A DNA stretch of 64,000 nt. Source: Cladorhizidae sp. MBARI D1340-BT2. Lineage: Eukaryota; Porifera; Demospongiae; Poecilosclerida; Cladorhizidae. The number at the start of each line of letters is the position of its first letter. Positions within the stretch are counted from its first letter, which is position 1. Shown here piece after piece: positions 56,218 through 64,000 of the stretch. The notes below the pieces were generated by a model. It saw only the letters and a program-made list of their open reading frames with translations, had not been told where the DNA came from and did not search any database. The position numbers and the translations under genes were made by a program. The stretch is taken from assembly GCA_028752905.1 (NCBI GenBank), contig JAQNBH010000272.1, positions 62,001 to 126,000 of the forward strand. Direction: 5' to 3'.

Positions 56218-56391
56218 TCAAGTCCATTACAGTGAAGTGTGCAGAATATTATGGATGTTTGATATCAACAGAGAGCACAGGGAGAGACCTATCTTAATAG
56301 CTATATATCAAGTTTATACAGTGAAGTGTGGAGAATCTATGAAGCTAACCTGTTTAGCATCAAGATAGAGAACACATAGAGAAACCTATCT
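56218..56391. repeat. Subrepeat pair B1-C1 (90 + 84 bp)
   Basis: B1 begins TCAAGTCCATTACAGTGAAG and C1 begins TCAAGTTTATACAGTGAAG. Both then have G(C/G)AGAAT, a divergent middle and a closing CCTATCTT. B1 is recognised by AATATTATGGATGTTTGATA and ATCAACAGAGAGCACAGGG. C1 is recognised by GCTAACCTGTTTAGC. The shared start and end show that B and C descend from one element of about 82 bp. The same B1-C1 pair turns up in the B3 position in monomers 56982 and 58799, and as extra copies in 58799 and 60955. Confidence 0.88.
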
Positions 56392-56556
56392 TGTGATTCT
56401 ATGTATGCAGAATATACGGATGTTTGGTATCAAGAGAGAGAACAGAGAGAGGCCTACCTTTAGAGCTATATATCAAGTCTATTCAGTGAAGTGTGGAGAA
56501 TCTATGAAGCTAACATGTTTAGCTCAAGATAGAGAACACTGAGAGATACCTATCTT
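56392..56556. repeat. Subrepeat pair B2-C2 (81 + 84 bp)
   Basis: B2 has lost the usual CAAGTCCATTACAGTGAAG opening and starts TGTGATTCTATGTATGCAG, but continues in register as AATATACGGATGTTTGGTATC. C2 begins TCAAGTCTATTCAGTGAAG and carries GCTAACATGTTTAGCTCAAG. Useful markers are TGTTTGG versus TGTCTGG in B2, GTATGCAG versus TTATGCAG in B2 (the latter in monomers 1, 1804 and 5403), ACATCTTT versus ACATGTTT in C2, and GAGAGATACC versus GAGATACC in C2. Confidence 0.87.
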
Positions 56557-56706
56557 GCAAGTCCATTACAGTGAAGTGTGCAGAATATATGGATGTTTGG
56601 TATCAAGAGAGAGCACTTAGAGAGTCCTATCTTAATAGCTATACATCAAGTCTATTCAGTGAAGTGTGGATAATCTACGAAGCTAACATGTTTAGCATCA
56701 AGTAAG
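56557..56706. repeat. Subrepeat pair B3-C3, C3 truncated (89 + about 61 bp)
   Basis: B3 starts GCAAGTCCATTACAGTGAAG, as B1 does, but is distinguished by AATATATGGATGTTTGGTATC and GCACTTAGAGAGTCC. C3 carries GTGTGGATAATCTACGAAGC and stops after ATGTTTAGCATCAAGTAAG, where the unique tail begins, so the second half of C3 is missing. B3 has a short allele (ATCAACATTAGAG or ATCAACATTTGAG, 8 bp shorter) that is common left of about 44 kb and absent from the right part of the window. Confidence 0.87.
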
Positions 56707-56778
56707 AGTACAATTCATAACTGCCCTAATTAACAAGACCAAAGTCCCAGATTTTGTCAACTGATAGAGAAGGCCCTT

Positions 56779-56861
56779 ATCTGCAACATGTCAACAGATT
56801 ATCAATAAATGTGGTGGTTTTTCACTGGCAGGCCACCGCTTTGGCAACTGGAAAACGCCAG
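56779..56861. other. Cluster of short dyad symmetries in the monomer tail
   Basis: Three inverted repeats lie close together. ATCTG 56779-56783 pairs with CAGAT 56795-56799 across 11 bases that include ACATGT. GGTGG 56813-56817 pairs with CCACC 56833-56837 across 15 bases. CTGGC 56825-56829 pairs with GCCAG 56857-56861. The last two overlap and could not form together. Some monomers read GTAGTGG and weaken the second arm. Each is only 5 bp, so structure formation is inference. Confidence 0.35.
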
Positions 56862-56912
56862 GAAAGATCGCAAACCTTACCACTTCAAATCACCATAACT
56901 TGCTAATACTTA

Positions 56913-56928
56913 GAGTACTCAAAATTTT
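56913..56928. other. Adjacent palindromes GAGTACTC and AAAATTTT
   Basis: Two perfect 8-bp palindromes sit side by side about 50 bp before the monomer boundary. They are kept in nearly every monomer. One exception is monomer 51522, where a TAC insertion lies just before GAGTACTC and AAAATTTT becomes AAAATGTT. A role as a protein site is possible but unsupported. Confidence 0.4.
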
Positions 56929-56970
56929 GGCACGTATAAAAGACAGATAATTAGAAGGGCTATCCGGTGA

Positions 56971-56978
56971 TATAAAAA
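56971..56978 (+). promoter_or_regulatory. TATA-like motif at the monomer boundary (weak)
   Basis: TATAAAAA fits the TATA-box consensus and sits at the end of most monomers. Before the alternative-head monomers, and before monomer 12615, it reads TATGAAAA. An AATAAA polyadenylation-like hexamer occurs in the tail (56804-56809 here). AT-rich DNA gives both by chance, and no transcript evidence exists in the sequence. Confidence 0.15.
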
Positions 56979-56981
56979 TTA

Positions 56982-57890
56982 TCTTTTTTGGGTAAAGTGT
57001 AGAAAAGTTATGAGCTTTACGGCAAAATAACAAGATTTTTGGGGGGAAAATGAGAAACATATAGACCAAATTAGGGCAAATATCAAGATAGAGAACACAT
57101 AATGAAACCTATCATTCGAATCATATCAAGTCCATTACAGTGAAGTGTGCAGAATATTATGGATGTTTGATATCAACAGAGAGCACAGGGAGAGACCTAT
57201 CTTAATAGCTATATATCAAGTTTATACAGTGAAGTGTGGAGAATCTATGAAGCTAACCTGTTTAGCATCAAGATAGAGAACACATAGAGAAACCTATCTT
57301 GTGATTCTATGTATGCAGAATATACGGATGTTTGGTATCAAGAGAGAGAACAGAGAGAGGCCTACCTTTAGAGCTATATATCAAGTCTATTCAGTGAAGT
57401 GTGGAGAATCTATGAAGCTAACATGTTTAGCTCAAGATAGAGAACACTGAGAGATACCTATCTTGCAAGTCCATTACAGTGAAGTGTGCAGAATATTATG
57501 GATGTTTGATATCAACAGAGAGCACAGGGAGAGACCTATCTTAATAGCTATATATCAAGTTTATACAGTGAAGTGTGGAGAATCTATGAAGCTAACCTGT
57601 TTAGCATCAAGTAAGAGTACAATTCATAACTGCCCTAATTAACAAGACCAAAGTCCCAGATTTTGTCAACTGATAGAGAAGGCCCTTATCTGCAACATGT
57701 CAACAGATTATCAATAAATGTGGTGGTTTTTCACTGGCAGGCCACCGCTTTGGCAACTGGAAAACGCCAGGAAAGATCGCAAACCTTACCACTTCAAATC
57801 ACCATAACTTGCTAATACTTAGAGTACTCAAAATTTTGGCACGTACAAAAGACAGATAATTAGAAGGGCTATCCGGTGATATAAAAAATT
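56982..57890. repeat. Monomer with B1-C1 in place of B3-C3 (909 bp)
   Basis: From 57465 to about 57605 the sequence has B1-C1 markers (AATATTATGG, TTTGATATCAACAG, GCACAGGGAGAG, GCTAACCTG) where other monomers have B3-C3 (AATATATGG, GCACTTAGAGAG, GATAATCTACG). It then continues with the normal ATCAAGTAAGAG and tail. The 1-bp gain over 908 equals the length difference between the two versions. Confidence 0.9.
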
Positions 57891-58798
57891 TCTTTTTTGG
57901 GTAAAGTGTAGAAAAGTTATGAGCTTTACGGCAAAATAACAAGATTTTTGGGGGGAAAATGAGAAACATATAGACCAAATTAGGGCAAATATCAAGATAG
58001 AGAACACATAATGAAACCTATCATTCGAATCATATCAAGTCCATTACAGTGAAGTGTGCAGAATATTATGGATGTTTGATATCAACAGAGAGCACAGGGA
58101 GAGACCTATCTTAATAGCTATATATCAAGTTTATACAGTGAAGTGTGGAGAATCTATGAAGCTAACCTGTTTAGCATCAAGATAGAGAACACATAGAGAA
58201 ACCTATCTTGTGATTCTATGTATGCAGAATATACGGATGTTTGGTATCAAGAGAGAGAACAGAGAGAGGCCTACCTTTAGAGCTATATATCAAGTCTATT
58301 CAGTGAAGTGTGGAGAATCTATGAAGCTAACATGTTTAGCTCAAGATAGAGAACACTGAGAGATACCTATCTTGCAAGTCCATTACAGTGAAGTGTGCAG
58401 AATATATGGATGTTTGGTATCAAGAGAGAGCACTTAGAGAGTCCTATCTTAATAGCTATACATCAAGTCTATTCAGTGAAGTGTGGATAATCTACGAAGC
58501 TAACATGTTTAGCATCAAGTAAGAGTACAATTCATAACTGCCCTAATTAACAAGACCAAAGTCCCAGATTTTGTCAACTGATAGAGAAGGCCCTTATCTG
58601 CAACATGTCAACAGATTATCAATAAATGTGGTGGTTTTTCACTGGCAGGCCACCGCTTTGGCAACTGGAAAACGCCAGGAAAGATCGCAAACCTTACCAC
58701 TTCAAATCACCATAACTTGCTAATACTTAGAGTACTCAAAATTTTGGCACGTATAAAAGACAGATAATTAGAAGGGCTATCCGGTGATATAAAAATTA

Positions 58799-60046
58799 TC
58801 TTTTTTGGGTAAAGTGTAGAAAAGTTATGAGCTTTACGGCAAAATAACAAGATTTTTGGGGGGGAAATGAGAAACATATAGACCAAATTAGGGCAAATAT
58901 CAAGATAGAGAACACATAATGAAACCTATCATTCGAATCATATCAAGTCCATTACAGTGAAGTGTGCAGAATATTATGGATGTTTGATATCAACAGAGAG
59001 CACAGGGAGAGACCTATCTTAATAGCTATATATCAAGTTTATACAGTGAAGTGTGGAGAATCTATGAAGCTAACCTGTTTAGCATCAAGATAGAGAACAC
59101 ATAGAGAAACCTATCTTGTGATTCTATGTATGCAGAATATACGGATGTTTGGCATCAAGAGAGAGAACAGAGAGAGGCCTACCTTTAGAGCTATATATCA
59201 AGTCTATTCAGTGAAGTGTGGAGAATCTATGAAGCTAACATGTTTAGCTCAAGATAGAGAACACTGAGAGATACCTATCTTGCAAGTCCATTACAGTGAA
59301 GTGTGCAGAATATTATGGATGTTTGATATCAACAGAGAGCACAGGGAGAGACCTATCTTAATAGCTATATATCAAGTTTATACAGTAAAGTGTGGAGAAT
59401 CTATGAAGCTAACCTGTTTAGCATCAAGATAGAGAACACATAGAGAAACCTATCTTGTGATTCTATGTATGCAGAATATACGGATGTTTGGTATCAAGAG
59501 AGAGAACAGAGAGAGGCCTACCTTTAGAGCTATATATCAAGTCTATTCAGTGAAGTGTGGAGAATCTATGAAGCTAACATGTTTAGCTCAAGATAGAGAA
59601 CACTGAGAGATACCTATCTTGCAAGTCCATTACAGTGAAGTGTGCAGAATATTATGGATGTTTGATATCAACAGAGAGCACAGGGAGAGACCTATCTTAA
59701 TAGCTATATATCAAGTTTATACAGTGAAGTGTGGAGAATCTATGAAGCTAACCTGTTTAGCATCAAGTAAGAGTACAATTCATAACTGCCCTAATTAACA
59801 AGACCAAAGTCCCAGATTTTGTCAACTGATAGAGAAGGCCCTTATCTGCAACATGTCAACAGATTATCAATAAATGTGGTGGTTTTTCACTGGCAGGCCA
59901 CCGCTTTGGCAACTGGAAAACGCCAGGAAAGATCGCAAACCTTACCACTTCAAATCACCATAACTTGCTAATACTTAGAGTACTCAAAATTTTGGCACGT
60001 ACAAAAGACAGATAATTAGAAGGGCTATCCGGTGATATAAAAAATT
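58799..60046. repeat. Enlarged monomer, 1248 bp
   Basis: The order is B1-C1-B2-C2-B1-C1-B2-C2-B1-C1-tail. It has one extra B1-to-C2 block (59282-59620, 339 bp) and the B3-C3 replacement by B1-C1 also seen in monomer 56982. The length fits exactly: 908 + 339 + 1 = 1248. Confidence 0.92.
59282..59620. repeat. Extra 339-bp B1-C1-B2-C2 block
   Basis: The length equals B1 through C2 of the reference monomer (56218-56556, 339 bp). Both edges fall at GCAAGTCCATTACAG, the opening shared by B1 and B3, which points to out-of-register pairing of B1 with B3. The block carries ACAGTAAAGTG where most C1 copies have ACAGTGAAGTG. Confidence 0.9.
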
Positions 60047-60954
60047 TCTTTTTTGGGTAAAGTGTAGAAAAGTTATGAGCTTTACGGCAAAATAACAAGA
60101 TTTTTGGGGGGAAAATGAGAAACATATAGACCAAATTAGGGCAAATATCAAGATAGAGAACACATAATGAAACCTATCATTCGAATCATATCAAGTCCAT
60201 TACAGTGAAGTGTGCAGAATATTATGGATGTTTGATATCAACAGAGAGCACAGGGAGAGACCTATCTTAATAGCTATATATCAAGTTTATACAGTGAAGT
60301 GTGGAGAATCTATGAAGCTAACCTGTTTAGCATCAAGATAGAGAACACATAGAGAAACCTATCTTGTGATTCTATGTATGCAGAATATACGGATGTTTGG
60401 TATCAAGAGAGAGAACAGAGAGAGGCCTACCTTTAGAGCTATATATCAAGTCTATTCAGTGAAGTGTGGAGAATCTATGAAGCTAACATGTTTAGCTCAA
60501 GATAGAGAACACTGAGAGATACCTATCTTGCAAGTCCATTACAGTGAAGTGTGCAGAATATATGGATGTTTGGTATCAAGAGAGAGCACTTAGAGAGTCC
60601 TATCTTAATAGCTATACATCAAGTCTATTCAGTGAAGTGTGGATAATCTACGAAGCTAACATGTTTAGCATCAAGTAAGAGTACAATTCATAACTGCCCT
60701 AATTAACAAGACCAAAGTCCCAGATTTTGTCAACTGATAGAGAAGGCCCTTATCTGCAACATGTCAACAGATTATCAATAAATGTGGTGGTTTTTCACTG
60801 GCAGGCCACCGCTTTGGCAACTGGAAAACGCCAGGAAAGATCGCAAACCTTACCACTTCAAATCACCATAACTTGCTAATACTTAGAGTACTCAAAATTT
60901 TGGCACGTATAAAAGACAGATAATTAGAAGGGCTATCCGGTGATATAAAAATTA

Positions 60955-62201
60955 TCTTTTTTGGGTAAAGTGTAGAAAAGTTATGAGCTTTACGGCAAAA
61001 TAACAAGATTTTTGGGGGGGAAATGAGAAACATATAGACCAAATTAGGGCAAATATCAAGATAGAGAACACATAATGAAACCTATCATTCGAATCATATC
61101 AAGTCCATTACAGTGAAGTGTGCAGAATATTATGGATGTTTGATATCAACAGAGAGCACAGGGAGAGACCTATCTTAATAGCTATATATCAAGTTTATAC
61201 AGTGAAGTGTGGAGAATCTATGAAGCTAACCTGTTTAGCATCAAGATAGAGAACACATAGAGAAACCTATCTTGTGATTCTATGTATGCAGAATATACGG
61301 ATGTTTGGCATCAAGAGAGAGAACAGAGAGAGGCCTACCTTTAGAGCTATATATCAAGTCTATTCAGTGAAGTGTGGAGAATCTATGAAGCTAACATGTT
61401 TAGCTCAAGATAGAGAACACTGAGAGATACCTATCTTGCAAGTCCATTACAGTGAAGTGTGCAGAATATTATGGATGTTTGATATCAACAGAGAGCACAG
61501 GGAGAGACCTATCTTAATAGCTATATATCAAGTTTATACAGTAAAGTGTGGAGAATCTATGAAGCTAACCTGTTTAGCATCAAGATAGAGAACACATAGA
61601 GAAACCTATCTTGTGATTCTATGTATGCAGAATATACGGATGTTTGGTATCAAGAGAGAGAACAGAGAGAGGCCTACCTTTAGAGCTATATATCAAGTCT
61701 ATTCAGTGAAGTGTGGAGAATCTATGAAGCTAACATGTTTAGCTCAAGATAGAGAACACTGAGAGATACCTATCTTGCAAGTCCATTACAGTGAAGTGTG
61801 CAGAATATATGGATGTTTGGTATCAAGAGAGAGCACTTAGAGAGTCCTATCTTAATAGCTATACATCAAGTCTATTCAGTGAAGTGTGGATAATCTACGA
61901 AGCTAACATGTTTAGCATCAAGTAAGAGTACAATTCATAACTGCCCTAATTAACAAGACCAAAGTCCCAGATTTTGTCAACTGATAGAGAAGGCCCTTAT
62001 CTGCAACATGTCAACAGATTATCAATAAATGTGGTGGTTTTTCACTGGCAGGCCACCGCTTTGGCAACTGGAAAACGCCAGGAAAGATCGCAAACCTTAC
62101 CACTTCAAATCACCATAACTTGCTAATACTTAGAGTACTCAAAATTTTGGCACGTACAAAAGACAGATAATTAGAAGGGCTATCCGGTGATATGAAAATT
62201 A
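60955..62201. repeat. Enlarged monomer, 1247 bp
   Basis: The order is B1-C1-B2-C2-B1-C1-B2-C2-B3-C3-tail. It has the same extra block as 58799 but keeps the ordinary B3-C3, so the length is 908 + 339 = 1247. It is followed by an alternative-head monomer at 62202. Confidence 0.92.
61438..61776. repeat. Extra 339-bp B1-C1-B2-C2 block (second occurrence)
   Basis: It has the same length, edges and ACAGTAAAGTG marker as 59282-59620, so both probably descend from one expansion copied with the dimer. What follows differs: ordinary B3 here, B1-type there. Confidence 0.9.
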
Positions 62202-63112
62202 TCTTTTTGGGGTAAAGGGTAGAAAAGTTATGTGCTTTACGGAAAAATAACAAGATTTTTGGGGGGAAAATGAGAAACATATTATAGACCAAATTAGGGC
62301 AAATATCAAGATAGAGAACACATAATGAAACCTATCATTCGAATCATATCAAGTCCATTACAGTGAAGTGTGCAGAATATTATGGATGTTTGATATCAAC
62401 AGAGAGCACAGGGAGAGACCTATCTTAATAGCTATATATCAAGTTTATACAGTGAAGTGTGGAGAATCTATGAAGCTAACCTGTTTAGCATCAAGATAGA
62501 GAACACATAGAGAAACCTATCTTGTGATTCTATGTATGCAGAATATACGGATGTTTGGTATCAAGAGAGAGAACAGAGAGAGGCCTACCTTTAGAGCTAT
62601 ATATCAAGTCTATTCAGTGAAGTGTGGAGAATCTATGAAGCTAACATGTTTAGCTCAAGATAGAGAACACTGAGAGATACCTATCTTGCAAGTCCATTAC
62701 AGTGAAGTGTGCAGAATATATGGATGTTTGGTATCAAGAGAGAGCACTTAGAGAGTCCTATCTTAATAGCTATACATCAAGTCTATTCAGTGAAGTGTGG
62801 ATAATCTACGAAGCTAACATGTTTAGCATCAAGTAAGAGTACAATTCATAACTGCCCTAATTAACAAGACCAAAGTCCCAGATTTTGTCAACTGATAGAG
62901 AAGGCCCTTATCTGCAACATGTCAACAGATTATCAATAAATGTGGTGGTTTTTCACTGGCAGGCCACCGCTTTGGCAACTGGAAAACGCCAGGAAAGATC
63001 GCAAACCTTACCACTTCAAATCACCATAACTTGCTAATACTTAGAGTACTCAAAATTTTGGCACGTACAAAAGACAGATAATTAGAAGGGCTATCCGGTG
63101 ATATAAAAATTA
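62202..63112. repeat. Alternative-head monomer, 911 bp
   Basis: It has GGGGTAAAGGG, TATGTGC, ACGGAAAAATAAC and TATTATAGACC in the head, TGTTTGG in B2 and the long B3. The other 16 monomers with this head start at 13523, 18043, 22555, 24365, 28000, 28911, 31631, 34330, 36130, 37943, 42454, 44252, 47887, 53341, 54252 and 55163. All follow a monomer ending GATATGAAAA. Confidence 0.88.
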
Positions 63113-64000
63113 TCTTTTTTGGGTAAAGTGTAGAAAAGTTATGAGCTTTACGGCAAAATAACAAGATTTTTTGGGGGAAAATGAGAAACATATAGACCAA
63201 ATTAGGGCAAATATCAAGATAGAGAACACATAATGAAACCTATCATTCGAATCATATCAAATCCATTACAGTGAAGTGTGCAGAATATTATGGATGTTTG
63301 ATATCAACAGAGAGCACAGGGAGAGACCTATCTTAATAGCTATATATCAAGTTTATACAGTGAAATGTGGAGAATCTATGAAGCTAACCTGTTTAGCATC
63401 AAGATAGAGAACACATAGAGAAACCTATCTTGTGATTCTATGTATGCAGAATATACGGATGTTTGGTATCAAGAGAGAGAACAGAGAGAGGCCTACCTTT
63501 AGAGCTATATATCAAGTCTATTCAGTGAAGTGTGGAGAATCTATGAAGCTAACATGTTTAGCTCAAGATAGAGAACACTGAGAGATACCTATCTTGCAAG
63601 TCCATTACAGTGAATATATGGATGTTTGGTATCAAGAGAGAGCACTTAGAGAGTCCTATCTTAATAGCTATACATCAAGTCTATTCAGTGAAGTGTGGAT
63701 AATCTACGAAGCTAACATGTTTAGCATCAAGTAAGAGTACAATTCATAACTGCCCTAATTAACAAGACCAAAGTCCCAGATTTTGTCAACTGATAGAGAA
63801 GGCCCTTATCTGCAACATGTCAACAGATTATCAATAAATGTGGTGGTTTTTCACTGGCAGGCCACCGCTTTGGCAACTGGAAAACGCCAGGAAAGATCGC
63901 AAACCTTACCACTTCAAATCACCATAACTTGCTAATACTTAGAGTACTCAAAATTTTGGCACGTACAAAAGACAGATAATTAGAAGGGCTATCCGGTGAT
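63113..64000. repeat. Last monomer, cut by the window end
   Basis: It has an ordinary head with a longer T-run and five G, CATATCAAATCC at the start of B1 (as in 27092 and 46071) and a private GTGAAATGTGG in C1. In B3, TGAATATATGG at about 63611-63621 lacks the 10 bp GTGTGCAGAA. The sequence stops at GGTGAT, about 10 bases before the expected boundary, so the array continues beyond the window. Confidence 0.9.

Larger units (their letters stand above)
56074..56981. repeat. Reference monomer (908 bp), used to describe the internal parts
   Basis: I chose this as a typical full-length monomer. Its order is head 56074-56173, tail of a C repeat 56174-56217, B1 56218-56307, C1 56308-56391, B2 56392-56472, C2 56473-56556, B3 56557-56645, shortened C3 56646-56706, and unique tail 56707-56981. 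The common length classes differ from it at set places. The 896-bp class lacks TA in C1 (ACACAGAG for ACACATAGAG), lacks AG in C2 (CTGAGATACC for CTGAGAGATACC) and has an 8-bp shorter B3 (ATCAACATTAGAG). The 902-bp class often lacks 5 bp in the head. The 911-bp class usually carries the alternative head with TATTATAGACC. Confidence 0.93.
56707..56981. repeat. Unique monomer tail (about 275 bp)
   Basis: This part has no internal B/C similarity. It holds a doubled TGTCAAC, an ATCTG/CAGAT dyad, a relatively GC-rich patch around 56813-56861 with two short inverted repeats, the palindromes GAGTACTC and AAAATTTT, and the GATATAAAA stretch at the boundary. It is the most conserved part across monomers. 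Changes are scattered single bases such as GGCGCGTAC for GGCACGTAC, ACTTACAAAAG for ACGTACAAAAG, GTATAAAAG for GTACAAAAG, and AACATTTCAAC for AACATGTCAAC. Confidence 0.85.
56074..62201. repeat. Three dimers with subrepeat rearrangement
   Basis: An ordinary 908-bp monomer ending GTATAAAAG (56074, 57891, 60047) alternates with a rearranged monomer: 56982 (909), 58799 (1248) and 60955 (1247). 58799 and 60955 also share seven G in the head, TTTGGCATCAAG in the first B2 and ACAGTAAAGTG in the inserted C1, so these two dimers are recent copies of each other at an offset of about 2156 bp. Confidence 0.88.
1..64000. repeat. Satellite DNA array, about 70 head-to-tail monomers of about 0.9 kb
   Basis: The same roughly 900-bp sequence recurs from the first base to the last, always in the same orientation, with no interruption by other DNA. 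I set monomer boundaries at the T of the TCTTTTTTGGG-like motif that follows the GATATAAAA or GATATGAAA stretch. This gives 69 complete monomers plus one missing only its last bases. Neighbours differ by a few substitutions and small indels, mainly 2-bp, 5-bp and 8-bp length variants. Such homogeneity is what is known of satellites kept uniform by unequal exchange and gene conversion. The array is AT-rich by eye. No frame on either strand looks like a gene. The family is not one I recognise, so species and chromosome position are unknown. Confidence 0.98.

Noticed and set aside
56206..56222. CENP-B box (TTCG start in ATTCGAATCATATC)
   Set aside because: The CGGG half of the box is absent, and the match is limited to a few bases.
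56074..56981. LTR or transposon origin of the monomer
   Set aside because: I see no terminal inverted repeats, target-site duplications, TG...CA ends, primer-binding site or coding remnant.
1..64000. CRISPR array
   Set aside because: Repeats are about 0.9 kb with internal 82-bp repeats. There are no short identical repeats with unique spacers and no cas genes.
1..64000. rRNA spacer or tRNA cluster
   Set aside because: No recognisable rRNA edge, tRNA A/B box pair with cloverleaf, or other RNA gene could be seen in the monomer.

Overview
The whole 64-kb window is one tandem array of a single satellite DNA family. I find no protein-coding gene, rRNA, tRNA, CRISPR array or insertion sequence, and no non-satellite flank at either end. 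Seventy monomers lie head-to-tail in one orientation. Sixty-nine are complete (boundaries set at the T of the TCTTTTTTGGG-like motif), and the seventieth (63113-64000) is cut by the window end about 10 bases short. Most monomers are 896-911 bp; two are enlarged to 1247-1248 bp. An AT-rich satellite with monomers near 0.9 kb, layered higher-order repeats and very high identity points to a eukaryotic nuclear genome, in a centromeric, pericentromeric, subtelomeric or other heterochromatic block. I do not recognise the family and cannot name the organism.

Each monomer has three parts: a roughly 100-bp head with a T-run, a short inverted repeat and a G-run; a roughly 530-bp middle built from older, diverged repeats of about 82 bp that alternate as B and C types (tail of a C, then B1-C1-B2-C2-B3-C3); and a roughly 275-bp tail that is unique within the monomer and holds further dyad symmetries. 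The scales are therefore nested: about 82 bp, about 165 bp (B+C), about 0.9 kb (monomer), about 1.8 kb (dimers), and 6-14 kb (higher-order blocks).

Layout: 1-10803 holds six dimers of about 1.8 kb. 10804-14433 holds four transition monomers. 14434-18042 repeats 9006-12614. 17141-30728 (alpha, 15 monomers), 30729-37040 (beta, 7) and 37041-49705 (gamma, 14) are three copies of one higher-order repeat, told apart by shared private variants and by monomer loss. 49706-56073 holds 908/911-bp monomers in which single variants change step by step between neighbours. 56074-62201 holds three dimers in which the inner subrepeats themselves have recombined, giving the two enlarged monomers. 62202-64000 is one 911-bp monomer plus the truncated last one.

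There is no gene system here. What stands out is the record of satellite turnover: a traceable hybrid monomer left by unequal exchange (33428-34329), 339-bp in-register subrepeat expansions, and patchwork conversion between equivalent monomers.
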